From contig NZ_JADBGB010000001.1 of assembly GCF_015220045.1 (NCBI RefSeq), positions 2,137,001 to 2,201,000 of the forward strand: a stretch of DNA of 64,000 bases. Direction: 5' to 3'. The position numbers were made by a program, and so were the translations under genes. This stretch comes from Marivivens aquimaris (GTDB lineage Bacteria > Pseudomonadota > Alphaproteobacteria > Rhodobacterales > Rhodobacteraceae). The stretch's first letter is position 1. Every line of letters starts with the position of its first letter. The notes below the pieces were generated by a model. It saw only the letters and a program-made list of their open reading frames with translations. It was not told the origin of the DNA and did not search any database. This document shows positions 35,076 through 43,869 of the stretch, one piece after another.

Positions 35076-36214
35076 GATACGTCGAGGAATTCCGCGATCC
35101 GAAAGCCGCAAAGGTTCTGCTGGCCGAGATCGAAAAGGTCACGAACGAGATCGGCGCGACCAAGGAAAAACCGGTCCACATCATGGAGATCTGCGGCGGC
35201 CACACCCACGCAATCTTCCGCTACGGTCTTGATCGCCTGACGCCCGAAGGTATCGAATTCATCCACGGCCCTGGCTGCCCCGTTTGCGTGCTACCTATGT
35301 CCCGAGTTGATGAATGCGTTGAAATAGCGGAGCTTGAGAATGTTATTTTTACCACCTTCGGTGACGCTATGCGCGTCCCCGGTACCCGTAAATCGCTGCT
35401 GCAAGCCAAGGCGGACGGCGCGGACATCCGCATGGTCTATTCCCCGCTAGACGCGCTGGAACTGGCCCGACGCAACCCTGACAGAGAAGTCGTATTCTTC
35501 GGCCTAGGGTTCGAAACCACTACGCCGTCGACCGCTCTGTCGATCCAGCAGGCCGCGCGTGAAGGACTGAACAACTTCAGCATCTTCTGCAACCACATCA
35601 CCGTGCCTGAGCCGATCAAGGCGCTGCTCGACGACCCGCATATGGTGCTCGACGGTTTCGTTGGACCGGGCCACGTGTCGATGGTCATCGGCGTGCATCC
35701 CTATGACTTCATCGCCGAGGACTACGGCAAGCCGCTGGTCGTCGCGGGCTTCGAGCCGCTCGATCTGCTGCAATCGGTGCTGATGGTGCTCCGCCAGATC
35801 CGCGACGGCCGCGCCGAGATCGAAAACCAGTACGCCCGCATCGTGCCCGAGCACGGCAACCCCGTGTCCATCGCCGCGATGGCCGACGTCTACCAACGCC
35901 GTCCGTCCTTCGAATGGCGCGGCCTTGGCGAGATCGACGCTTCCGGCCTGCGCATCCGCGACCAATACAAAGCCTTCGACGCCGAAGAGAAATTCGGCAT
36001 CGGCTACGCCGCCGGCCCCCGCAATGTTCAGGAACCCGAAGGCTGCGAATGCGGCGCCGTCATGACCGGCCGCATCAAACCCACCGCCTGCCCGCAGTTC
36101 GGCAAGGGTTGCACGCCCGAAATGCCGCTCGGCGCGCTCATGGTCAGCTCCGAAGGTGCCTGCGCGGCCTACTGGCAATACGGTGGACGCCGCGCTGTGG
36201 AGGCTGCCGAATGA
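35072..36214 (+). CDS. hypD: HypD, Fe(CN)2CO assembly protein
   Basis: 380 residues; [4Fe-4S] scaffold where CN and CO are attached to iron. Cys41 in EICGGHTH and Cys69/Cys72 in HGPGCPVCVLP match the conserved residues; cluster cysteines include those in GCECG (near 327), ACPQFGKGC. A short patch at about 35290-35360 is richer in A+T than its surroundings without breaking the frame. Overlaps hypC and hypE by ATGA. Confidence 0.96.
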   Translation: MRYVEEFRDPKAAKVLLAEIEKVTNEIGATKEKPVHIMEICGGHTHAIFRYGLDRLTPEGIEFIHGPGCPVCVLPMSRVDECVEIAELENVIFTTFGDAMRVPGTRKSLLQAKADGADIRMVYSPLDALELARRNPDREVVFFGLGFETTTPSTALSIQQAAREGLNNFSIFCNHITVPEPIKALLDDPHMVLDGFVGPGHVSMVIGVHPYDFIAEDYGKPLVVAGFEPLDLLQSVLMVLRQIRDGRAEIENQYARIVPEHGNPVSIAAMADVYQRRPSFEWRGLGEIDASGLRIRDQYKAFDAEEKFGIGYAAGPRNVQEPEGCECGAVMTGRIKPTACPQFGKGCTPEMPLGALMVSSEGACAAYWQYGGRRAVEAAE

Positions 36215-37227
36215 CGCTCCGCGATACCAAGGTCACGCTGTCACACGGCGGCGGCGGCAAAGCGATGCGCGACCTCATTTCCGAGGTGTTCACCTGCGCG
36301 TTTGAGCCGGAGAGCAAAGAAGACCAAGCTCGCCTGATGCACGACGCGCTCCTCCAGCCTGGTGCGCAACTGGCCTTCACCACCGACAGCTATGTCGTCA
36401 CGCCCGTTGAATTTCCGGGCGGTGACATCGGCAAGATCGCGGTCTGCGGCACGGTCAATGACCTTGCTGTGGGCGGTGCGAAACCGCTCTGGCTCTCTGC
36501 CGCGTTCATCATCGAGGAAGGCACCGACATCGCCCTCCTTCGACGGATCGTGGCGAGCATGAAGGCCGAGGCGGACAAGGCTGGCGTGAAAATTGTGACG
36601 GGCGACACCAAGGTCGTCGGGCGCGGCTCTGCCGATCAGGTCTTCATCACCACATCGGGCGTGGGTGTCATCCCTGCGGATCGCAATCTGCGGGCGGACA
36701 ACATCCAGCCGGGCGACGTTGCGATCGTCAACGGCGTCTTGGGCGATCACGGCGCGACGATCCTCGCGGCGCGGGGCGACATGATGCTGACCTCGGACCT
36801 CAAATCCGACTGCGCCGCGCTGGGGCATCTGATGGAGGCGACCTGCAACGCCGTTCCTGTGCGTGCCTGCCGTGACGCGACGCGCGGCGGGATTGCTTCT
36901 GCGCTGAATGAAATGGCCGAAGCCGCAGGCTGCGCCATCGAGATCATTGAGGAGGCCCTGCCCCTGCGCGCCGAGGTCAAAGGCACCTGCGAAATCCTCG
37001 GCCTCGATCCGCTCTACCTCGCGAACGAAGGCACACTGGTGCTGTTTGTCGCCGAAGAGCACGCCGAAGCCGCACTCGCGGCCATGCAATCGGTCGACAC
37101 TGGCAAAGAGGCCCGCATCATCGGGCGGGCCAAGGCGGGCAATCCGCTCGTCACGATGCGCACCGCGTTCGGCGGCAGCCGCATCGTCGACATGCTCGTG
37201 GGCGAGCAGCTTCCGCGGATCTGTTAA
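36211..37227 (+). CDS. hypE: HypE, thiocarbamate dehydratase
   Basis: 338 residues; PurM-like ATPase that dehydrates the carbamoyl group on its C-terminal Cys to cyanide for HypCD. ATP-binding segments LSHGGGGKAMRDLI, FTTDSYVVTP and AVGGAKPLWL; ends in PRIC, the carrier Cys being the last residue. Last gene of the hydrogenase regulon; its stop codon overlaps the stop of the convergent fdsD within TTAA. Confidence 0.96.
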   Translation: MTLRDTKVTLSHGGGGKAMRDLISEVFTCAFEPESKEDQARLMHDALLQPGAQLAFTTDSYVVTPVEFPGGDIGKIAVCGTVNDLAVGGAKPLWLSAAFIIEEGTDIALLRRIVASMKAEADKAGVKIVTGDTKVVGRGSADQVFITTSGVGVIPADRNLRADNIQPGDVAIVNGVLGDHGATILAARGDMMLTSDLKSDCAALGHLMEATCNAVPVRACRDATRGGIASALNEMAEAAGCAIEIIEEALPLRAEVKGTCEILGLDPLYLANEGTLVLFVAEEHAEAALAAMQSVDTGKEARIIGRAKAGNPLVTMRTAFGGSRIVDMLVGEQLPRIC

Positions 37228-37439
37228 GCGGGCTGCTTCACCAGTTTGCAGGCATCAAGCGCGAGGTCCGAAAGGCCCTCGCCGCCTGCCTCGCAATGGG
37301 CCAGCAGTTGCTCGCGCATCCGCGGCTCCCAGAAATCATTGATGTGCGCCGCGACGCCTTCGGCCTTCTGGTCCGTCGGCTGCGAGGAAAAGAACGTGGC
37401 GATCTGGTTCGCCATGTAGACCATCTTTTCGGTTTTCAT
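37224..37439 (-). CDS. fdsD: FdsD, formate dehydrogenase delta subunit
   Basis: 71 residues. MVYMANQIATFFSSQP and HINDFWEPRMREQL are the FdsD signatures. Needed for active FDH in R. capsulatus, probably in cofactor insertion or complex stability. Last gene of the operon; its ATG at 37439 overlaps the fdsC stop by four bases. Confidence 0.92.
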   Translation of the reverse strand: MKTEKMVYMANQIATFFSSQPTDQKAEGVAAHINDFWEPRMREQLLAHCEAGGEGLSDLALDACKLVKQPA

Positions 37440-38221
37440 GCGGTTATCCGTTCGGGATGGGTGTAAACGTCGAAACCGTCCCCGCGCGCGAGCGCAACGA
37501 CGGTCAGGTTGGCTTGGTCCGCGACGCGCACCGCGTGGGCGGTCGGGGCGGAAACGGCAATCAGGATCGGCGCGCCAGCGATCACGGTCTTCTGGACCAT
37601 ATCGACCGACACGCGGGAGGTCAGGACAATCGCGCCGTCCGCAGGGTCGATACTCTCCTGGATCAGAGTCCCGATGAGTTTGTCGAGCGCATTGTGGCGG
37701 CCCACATCCTCGCACACAGCAACAATGCCATCACGCCAGAAACCGGCAGCATGAACCGCGCGGGTTTGGTCGTGGAGCGGCTGATGTTTGCGGAGTTCTT
37801 CGGTCGCGCGATTGACCTCCTCCGCTGTTAACACTTTGTTATTTTTGACAGTTGTCAACTCCCGGAGCGCCTGCTCCAGACTGTCGATCCCGCACAGCCC
37901 GCAGCCCACAGGCCCGAGCATCGAGCGGCGGCGGTCTTCCATCCGCTTGGCCGCGTCATCGCTGATCCACATGCGGACCTCAAAGCCCTGCGCGTGTTCG
38001 ATGACCTCAAGGCTTTCGATTTCATCGACGGATTTCACCGTGCCTTCGGTCAGCGCAAAGCCTGTCCCGAAAGCCTCCAGCTTGTCGGGGGTCGCCATCA
38101 TCACGGCTTGGGTGGTGCCGTTGAACACGATGGCCACGGGCGCTTCTTCGGGCAAAGCGCGCTGCATGTCCTGCAACGCGCCCTGCCATCTCTGGCCTGC
38201 TATGGATTTGCTCGGCGTCAC
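37436..38221 (-). CDS. fdhD: FdsC/FdhD, formate dehydrogenase maturation sulfurtransferase
   Basis: 261 residues; binds bis-MGD and delivers sulfur so that the molybdenum cofactor is active. The CGLCG loop (GPVGCGLCGIDSL, near residue 107) carries the catalytic cysteines; other signatures are FALTEGTV, VCEDVGRHNALDKLIG and LTSRVSVDMVQKTVIAGAP. In the Rhodobacter operon the gene is called fdsC. Four-base overlaps on both sides. Confidence 0.94.
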   Translation of the reverse strand: MTPSKSIAGQRWQGALQDMQRALPEEAPVAIVFNGTTQAVMMATPDKLEAFGTGFALTEGTVKSVDEIESLEVIEHAQGFEVRMWISDDAAKRMEDRRRSMLGPVGCGLCGIDSLEQALRELTTVKNNKVLTAEEVNRATEELRKHQPLHDQTRAVHAAGFWRDGIVAVCEDVGRHNALDKLIGTLIQESIDPADGAIVLTSRVSVDMVQKTVIAGAPILIAVSAPTAHAVRVADQANLTVVALARGDGFDVYTHPERITA

Positions 38222-41139
38222 TCTGCCGCCGGAAGGATACGGCGCGAGGCGGCGGCCTGCGCGTTGTAATCTTCCTGCCAGTCGGTCGGACCGTTCGACG
38301 GAGACACCTGAACCGCCGTCACCTTGTATTCGGGACAGTTGGTCGCCCAGTCGCTGAAGTCCGTGGTGATCACGTTGGCCTGCGTGTCGGGGTGGTGGAA
38401 GGTCGTGTAGACCACACCTGGCGATACGCGGTCGGTGATCGTGGCGCGCAGCGTGGTTTCGCCCGAACGGGACGCGAGCTTGACGAAGTCGCCTTCTTTG
38501 ATGCCGCGCACCTCTGCGTCGTGCGGGTGAACCTCCAGCAGATCCTCGCCGTGCCAGACCGAGTTCTCCGTGCGGCGTGTCTGCGCACCCACGTTGTACT
38601 GCGACAGGATACGGCCCGTGGTGAGCAGCAGCGGGAAGCGCGGGCCGGTTTTTTCATCGGTCGCGACGTATTCGGTCACGATCAGACGGCCCTTGCCGCG
38701 TACGAAACCGTCGACGTGCATCAGCGGGGTGCCATCGGGGTTGTCGTCGTTGCACGGCCACTGGATGGAGCCGCGCTCTTCCAGCAGTTCGTAGTTCACG
38801 TTGGCGAACGACGGGGTGGTTGCTGCGATTTCGTCCATGATCTGGCTCGGGTGGGTATAGGTCCAGCCCGCGCCCATCGCGTTGGCGAGCAGCTGAGTGA
38901 CTTCCCAGTCCGCATAGCCGTTCATCGGCGCCATGACCTTGCGCACGCGGTTGATACGGCGCTCGGCGTTGGTAAAGGTGCCGTCCTTTTCGAGGAAAGA
39001 CGATCCCGGCAGGAAGACGTGCGCGTAGTTCGCGGTCTCGTTCAGGAACAGGTCGTGGACGATCACGCACTCCATCGCGGCGAGACCCGCAGCGACGTGT
39101 TTGGTGTCGGGGTCGGACTGGAGGATGTCCTCGCCCTGACAGTAGAGGCCCTTGAAGGTGCCATCGACAGCCGCATCGAGCATGTTGGGAATGCGCAGAC
39201 CCGGTTCGGGATCAATCGGCACGCCCCATGCGTTCTCGAAGACTTCACGCACATCGGCGTTTTTGACGTGGCGGTAGCCCGGCAGTTCGTGCGGGAACGA
39301 GCCCATATCGCACGAGCCCTGCACATTGTTCTGACCGCGCAGCGGGTTCACGCCAGCGCCGTTGATACCGACGTTGCCCGTCAGCATGGCGAGGTTGGCG
39401 ATACCGATGACGGTGGTCGAACCTTGGCTGTGCTCGGTCACGCCGAGGCCGTAGTAGATCGAGGACTTGCCAGCGGTCGCATAGGTGCGGGCCGCAGCGC
39501 GAACATCAGCCGCCGGAACGCCGGTGAGCATCTCGACCGCTTCAGGCGAATGGCGCTTATCGCTGACGAAATCGGCGTAGGCCAGATATTCGTCCCAGTC
39601 GCAGCGGGTGCGGATGTACGCCTCATCAATCAGGTTCTCGGTGACGATGACGTGGGCCAGCGCGGTGACAATGGCAACGTTCGTACCCGGACGCAGCGGC
39701 AGGTGGTGGTCCGCTTCGATGTGGTTCGATTTCACCATGTCAGTGCGGCGCGGGTCGATGACGATCAGCTTGGCGCCCTGACGGATGCGCTTTTTCAGGC
39801 GCGAGGCAAAGACGGGGTGACCGTCGGTCGGGTTGGCACCGATGATCAGCGCGCAATCCGTTTCCTCAACCGAGTCGAAGTCCTGCGTACCTGCCGAGGT
39901 GCCGTAGGTCTGGCCGAGGCCGTAACCCGTGGGCGAGTGGCAGACGCGGGCGCAGGTGTCGGTGTTGTTGTTGCCAAACACAGCGCGGGTCAGCTTCTGC
40001 ACGAGGTAGGTTTCCTCGTTCGTGCAACGCGACGAGGTGATCACGCCGATCGACTTCTTGCCGTACTTCTCCTGAAGGCCGCGCATCTTGTTCGCGGCAA
40101 AGGTCAGCGCCTCGTCCCACGACACTTCCTGCCACGGCAGATCGACGCTTTCGCGGATCATCGGGCTCAGGATGCGGTCCTGGTGGGTAGCGTAGCCGTA
40201 GGCGAAACGACCCTTCACGCACGAATGGCCGCGGTTGGCCTTGCCGTGCTTGTATGGGGTCATGCGGATCAGCTGGTCGCCCTTCATCTCTGCCTTGAAC
40301 GAACAACCAACGCCGCAATAGGCGCAGGTGGTGATGACGGAGCGGGTCGGAGTGCCCATCTCGATTACCGACTTTTCCTGAAGCGTCGCGGTCGGGCAGG
40401 CCTGAACGCAGGCACCGCAGGACACGCAGTCCGAGGTCAGGAAGGTGTCGTCTACAGCACCGGCGGACACGCGGCTTTCGAAGCCGCGCCCCTCGATGGT
40501 CAGCGCGAAGGTGCCCTGCACTTCTTCGCAGGCACGGACGCAGCGCGAGCAGACGATGCACTTCGCCGGATCGTAGGTGAAGTAAGGGTTGCTGTCGTCC
40601 TTGGGGATGTAGTGGTGGTTCCCCGGACCTTCGCGGCGCTTGGCGTCTGCCATCGACAGCGCGCCCGTTCCGGTCGGGTCGTAGTGGTTTTCGCCCGTGG
40701 TGTAACGCACATCGCGCAGACCGACGGCGCCTGCCTGATCTTGCAGTTCGCAGTCACCGTTGGCGGCGCAGGTCAGACAGTCGAGCGGGTGGTCGGAGAT
40801 ATAGAGCTCCATCACGCCCTTGCGGATCTTGGCGACCTTTTTCGACTGGGTATGCACGACCATGCCTTCGGCAACGGGCGTGGTGCAGGACGCGGGCGTG
40901 CCGCGGCGGCCCTCGATTTCCACGACGCACAGACGGCAGGAGCCGAATGCTTCGAGGTTGTCGGACGCACAGAGTTTGGGAATGTCGATGCCCGCCAGCG
41001 CCGAGGCACGCATGACGCTGGTGCCTTCGGGAACGGTGACGTCAAAGCCGTCGATGCTCAGGGTGACGGTCTTGTCCGACTTCGACGCAGGGGTACCGAG
41101 GTCACGGTCATCGCCCCACGGGATGATAAAGTCCTTCAT
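38218..41139 (-). CDS. fdsA: FdsA, NAD-linked formate dehydrogenase alpha subunit (bis-MGD)
   Basis: 973 residues; oxidises formate to CO2. N-terminal NuoG-like part: [2Fe-2S] (CxxxxxxxxxxCRLC near 57-71), His-Cys cluster (HPLDCLTC, about 117-124), two [4Fe-4S] sites (CIVCSRCVRAC 194-204; CVSCGACVQAC 238-248) and CAYCGVGC (272-279). Catalytic residues Cys400 and His401 in CARVCHSPTG: cysteine, not selenocysteine, ligates Mo. The C-terminal domain binds MGD. Soluble, without twin-arginine signal. Coupled to its neighbours by ATGA overlaps. Confidence 0.97.
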   Translation of the reverse strand: MKDFIIPWGDDRDLGTPASKSDKTVTLSIDGFDVTVPEGTSVMRASALAGIDIPKLCASDNLEAFGSCRLCVVEIEGRRGTPASCTTPVAEGMVVHTQSKKVAKIRKGVMELYISDHPLDCLTCAANGDCELQDQAGAVGLRDVRYTTGENHYDPTGTGALSMADAKRREGPGNHHYIPKDDSNPYFTYDPAKCIVCSRCVRACEEVQGTFALTIEGRGFESRVSAGAVDDTFLTSDCVSCGACVQACPTATLQEKSVIEMGTPTRSVITTCAYCGVGCSFKAEMKGDQLIRMTPYKHGKANRGHSCVKGRFAYGYATHQDRILSPMIRESVDLPWQEVSWDEALTFAANKMRGLQEKYGKKSIGVITSSRCTNEETYLVQKLTRAVFGNNNTDTCARVCHSPTGYGLGQTYGTSAGTQDFDSVEETDCALIIGANPTDGHPVFASRLKKRIRQGAKLIVIDPRRTDMVKSNHIEADHHLPLRPGTNVAIVTALAHVIVTENLIDEAYIRTRCDWDEYLAYADFVSDKRHSPEAVEMLTGVPAADVRAAARTYATAGKSSIYYGLGVTEHSQGSTTVIGIANLAMLTGNVGINGAGVNPLRGQNNVQGSCDMGSFPHELPGYRHVKNADVREVFENAWGVPIDPEPGLRIPNMLDAAVDGTFKGLYCQGEDILQSDPDTKHVAAGLAAMECVIVHDLFLNETANYAHVFLPGSSFLEKDGTFTNAERRINRVRKVMAPMNGYADWEVTQLLANAMGAGWTYTHPSQIMDEIAATTPSFANVNYELLEERGSIQWPCNDDNPDGTPLMHVDGFVRGKGRLIVTEYVATDEKTGPRFPLLLTTGRILSQYNVGAQTRRTENSVWHGEDLLEVHPHDAEVRGIKEGDFVKLASRSGETTLRATITDRVSPGVVYTTFHHPDTQANVITTDFSDWATNCPEYKVTAVQVSPSNGPTDWQEDYNAQAAASRRILPAAE

Positions 41140-41345
41140 TCGGCGCCTCCTTTGAGGACATAGGCCACAATCGCGTTGGCGTGCCCGTGACCCATGGCAT
41201 GTTCGGTTTTCAGTTTCGACACGATCTCCATATGCTTGAGATCGCGGTTGGCTTTGACGATGTCGAACCAGTGATTCATCGGCTGGCCGTACTTCTTTTC
41301 GATCGACGGAAAGTAGGACGCAGGCCCTTTGACGGCATCGGTCAT
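41136..41345 (-). CDS. DUF4287-like small protein inside the fds operon
   Basis: 69 residues, from the ATG at 41345 in an ATGA overlap with fdsB; its own stop overlaps the fdsA start likewise, so it is translated in step with both. SYFPSIEKKYGQPMNHW and KTEHAMGHGHANAIVAYVL are typical of the DUF4287 family (recognised by eye), whose function is unknown. Helical, probably soluble. It is not one of the known fdsGBACD products. The position suggests a role in FDH assembly or stability, which is inference. Confidence 0.75.
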   Translation of the reverse strand: MTDAVKGPASYFPSIEKKYGQPMNHWFDIVKANRDLKHMEIVSKLKTEHAMGHGHANAIVAYVLKGGAE

Positions 41346-42859
41346 TCGGCTGCTTCCTTCACGCCCTGAAACTCTTCGGGGAAGTTCTGGAGTGCGGACA
41401 TCACCGGATAGGGGGTGAACCCGCCGAGCGCGCAGAGCGAGCCGTCTTTCATGGTCTCGCACAGGTCGGTCAGCAGTTCGACAGCCTCGCCGTCGCCCTT
41501 GGCGATACGGTCGATGGTTTCAACGCCGCGTACTGCACCGATGCGGCACGGGGTGCACTTGCCGCAGCTTTCGACCGCGCAGAACTCCATCGCGAAACGG
41601 GCCATGCCGAGCATATCGGCGGAGTCGTCGAACACCACGATACCTGCGTGACCGATCAGACCGCCCTGCCCGTCGAATTCCTCGTATCCGAAGGGAGTGT
41701 CGAACTTGGACACGGGCATGTAGGCGCCGAGCGGGCCGCCGACCTGAACCGCCTTTACGGGGCGACCCGAGGCGGTACCGCCGCCGATTTTGTTCACGAG
41801 ATCACCGAGCGGCATCCCGAAGGCGGTTTCGAACAGGCCGCCGAATTTGACGTTGCCCGCGATCTGGATCGGCATGGTGCCTTTGGAACGGCCGAGGCCG
41901 AAGTCGGCGTAGTGCTGGCCGCCCTTTTCAAAGATCACCGGAACGGTCGCGAGCGAGATCACGTTGTTGACCACCGTCGGGCGACCCATGAAGCCTTGGA
42001 GAGCCGGAAGCGGCGGTTTGGCCCGGACGGTGCCGCGCTTGCCTTCGAGGCTGTTGAGGAGGGAGGTTTCCTCGCCGCAGACATAAGCACCGGCACCGAC
42101 CCGAACCTCGATGTCGAAGGTGTTGCCCGAACCCACGACATTGCCCAGCAGACCGTGGTCGCGGGCGATGGCGCAGGCGGAGGACATCACTTCGATAGCG
42201 TCGGGATATTCGGAACGGATGTAGACGTAACCCTTGGTCGCGCCGACGGTCAGACCGGCGATCACCATGCCTTCGATCAGGGTGAAGGGGTCGCCCTCCA
42301 TGATCATGCGGTCAGCAAAGGTGCCGCTGTCGCCTTCGTCAGCGTTGCAGACAATGTACTTCTGTTCGGCCTGAGCGAGGCGAACGGTGTCCCACTTGAT
42401 GCCTGTCGGGAAGCCCGCACCGCCGCGACCGCGCAGTCCGGAGGTTTTCATTTCGTCGATGAGTTGGTCGCCATTCAGGGTCAGCGCGCGGCGCAGGCCA
42501 GAGAGACCGCCGTGGGCTTCGTAGTCGGCCATGGAAAGCGGATCGATCTTGCCGACGCGGGCAAAGGTAAGGCGGTTCTGCTGGGCGAAGAACGGGATCT
42601 CTTCGACATTGCCGAGCCCCTTGTCGCTGTCGCCTTCGAAGATGGCTTTGACGTCCGCAGGGGTCACGGGGCCATAGCCGATGCGGCCTTCGGAGGTTTC
42701 GATCTCGACCAGCGGCTCCAGCCAGATCATACCGCGGGTGCCGTTGCGCACGATGGTGGCGTCGATGCCGCGCTCTGCGATTTCGGCTTCGATAGCTTTG
42801 ACGACGCGGTCTGCGCCGAGCGCCTTTGCAGCGGCATCACGGGGGACGTAGATTTTCAT
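41342..42859 (-). CDS. fdsB: FdsB, NAD-linked formate dehydrogenase beta (FMN) subunit
   Basis: 505 residues; passes electrons from FdsA to NAD+. A thioredoxin-like N-terminus (about 1-110) is fused to a NuoF-like domain: GLRGRGGAGFPTGIKW (FMN/NAD), YIVCNADEGDSGTF, GAGAYVCGEETSLLNSLEG, and the cluster ligand motif ESCGKCTPCRIG. The start is the ATG at 42859 in an ATGA overlap with fdsG; a GTG nine bases upstream is possible. Four-base overlap with the DUF4287-like gene. Confidence 0.96.
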   Translation of the reverse strand: MKIYVPRDAAAKALGADRVVKAIEAEIAERGIDATIVRNGTRGMIWLEPLVEIETSEGRIGYGPVTPADVKAIFEGDSDKGLGNVEEIPFFAQQNRLTFARVGKIDPLSMADYEAHGGLSGLRRALTLNGDQLIDEMKTSGLRGRGGAGFPTGIKWDTVRLAQAEQKYIVCNADEGDSGTFADRMIMEGDPFTLIEGMVIAGLTVGATKGYVYIRSEYPDAIEVMSSACAIARDHGLLGNVVGSGNTFDIEVRVGAGAYVCGEETSLLNSLEGKRGTVRAKPPLPALQGFMGRPTVVNNVISLATVPVIFEKGGQHYADFGLGRSKGTMPIQIAGNVKFGGLFETAFGMPLGDLVNKIGGGTASGRPVKAVQVGGPLGAYMPVSKFDTPFGYEEFDGQGGLIGHAGIVVFDDSADMLGMARFAMEFCAVESCGKCTPCRIGAVRGVETIDRIAKGDGEAVELLTDLCETMKDGSLCALGGFTPYPVMSALQNFPEEFQGVKEAAE

Positions 42860-43332
42860 GCGCCGCACTCCGTCAGGATTTCGTCGATACGTTCATTGTC
42901 CACGCGGCCCTCAAGCTGGCCATCGACCATGACAGCCGGACCGCAGGCACAGAGGCCGAGGCAGTAGACGGGCTCGACGGTGATGTTGCCGTTCGGCGTG
43001 GTCATGTGCCACTCGCCGCCGAGTTTGTTCAGGGCGTGATCGGCGAGCGCGTTGGCACCGACGGACTGACAGGCTTCTGCGCGGCAGATTTTCACAACGT
43101 GGCGGCCAGCGGGAGCTTCGCGGAAGTCGTGGTAGAAACTGATGACGCCGTGCACTTCGGCGCGGCCGATATTCAGAGCGTCCGCGATCACCTGCACCGC
43201 CATTTGCGGGACATGGCCGAACTGGCTCTGGATGTCATGGAGGATGGGCAGCAGCGGCCCTTCAAGCTGGCTGTGGCGCGCGATGATATCCTTGATATCG
43301 TCCTGCGACGGCATTGGCGTGACAACGTTCAT
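42856..43332 (-). CDS. fdsG: FdsG, NAD-linked formate dehydrogenase gamma subunit
   Basis: 158 residues, NuoE-like [2Fe-2S] thioredoxin-fold protein. Ligands in ICRAEACQSVG and VYCLGLCACGP; GVISFYHDFREAPAG precedes them. First gene of the fds operon. An LysR-type dyad lies 69-87 bases upstream of its start, but no regulator gene adjoins. Confidence 0.95.
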   Translation of the reverse strand: MNVVTPMPSQDDIKDIIARHSQLEGPLLPILHDIQSQFGHVPQMAVQVIADALNIGRAEVHGVISFYHDFREAPAGRHVVKICRAEACQSVGANALADHALNKLGGEWHMTTPNGNITVEPVYCLGLCACGPAVMVDGQLEGRVDNERIDEILTECGA

Positions 43333-43662
43333 ACGAGACTCCCTGATCGGGTCTCAATGAACCTGAGTTATCTTCAAATCAATATCGTTTTTCCGTGCTT
43401 TGATAGGTGCAAACTATCATAACGAATCGTTTCGCGGCGGGTTCGGCTGCATTCCTACAATTTTAAGTAGTAATTCATCCCCAGCAGGCGCTCTGCACGT
43501 CATTTGCACAATTCCAAGAGGATAGGTGCACGGCCACAGCGGATAAGGCGGGGTGAACGGTGAGTGGCACTAACAGTAAATAAACTTCGTGATGTCAAAA
43601 AACGGTAACGAAAGCCCAGTACATCTTAAGCTGTATCGTTATCGTTGAGTGGAGTTTTTGAA
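43333..43662. promoter_or_regulatory. Divergent control region of fdsG and a small membrane-protein gene
   Basis: 330 bases without a gene, richer in A+T than the flanks. It carries the dyad at 43401-43419 on the fds side. GGTGCACGGCCAC and other short repeats are present, but I could assign no promoter boxes with confidence. Confidence 0.4.
43401..43419 (-). promoter_or_regulatory. Candidate LysR-type operator of the fds operon
   Basis: Perfect dyad TGATAG-GTGCAAA-CTATCA (6-7-6), containing the T-N11-A geometry typical of LysR-type sites, centred about 78 bases before the fdsG ATG. FDH operons in other proteobacteria are controlled by LysR-type FdsR. No such gene is next to this operon. Confidence 0.5.
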
Positions 43663-43869
43663 ATGGCCCTAGTAACTTTCCTTGCAGGTAGCTTTCTCGG
43701 ACTTTGTCTGGCTGTTGCCGGAATCGTTTTCCTGAACCTCGGCGTCGTCGCCGCGTTCTCGATCTACCTGATCGCGGGTATCACTGCGCCTCTGAGCATG
43801 TTGATCATGCAGGCGCGCGGCCGCCGCGTTCGCGCAACGGCCAGTGTTCTTGCCCGCATCAACGGCTGA
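43663..43869 (+). CDS. Small hydrophobic membrane protein, unknown
   Basis: 68 residues with two membrane helices (about 5-25 and 29-50: FLAGSFLGLCLAVAGIVFLN and FSIYLIAGITAPLSMLIM) and a basic C-terminus (RGRRVRATASVLARING) that should face the cytoplasm. Start at the ATG 43663 with a GTGGAG ribosome site. Not recognised. Its stop abuts the trxC stop within the palindrome TGATCA, leaving no room for a terminator. Confidence 0.6.
   Translation: MALVTFLAGSFLGLCLAVAGIVFLNLGVVAAFSIYLIAGITAPLSMLIMQARGRRVRATASVLARING

Noticed and set aside
35290..35360. AT-rich patch in hypD as a foreign insertion
   Set aside because: The reading frame and HypD sequence continue through it; it is only a local change in codon choice.
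38392..41163. Open frame of 923 codons on the plus strand opposite fdsA
   Set aside because: It is the antisense shadow of a GC-rich gene with typical third-position bias; its composition (Val, Arg, Asp, Gly) is not protein-like and fdsA is unmistakable.
41648..42967. Open frame of 439 codons opposite fdsB
   Set aside because: Antisense shadow of fdsB without ribosome site or recognisable pattern.
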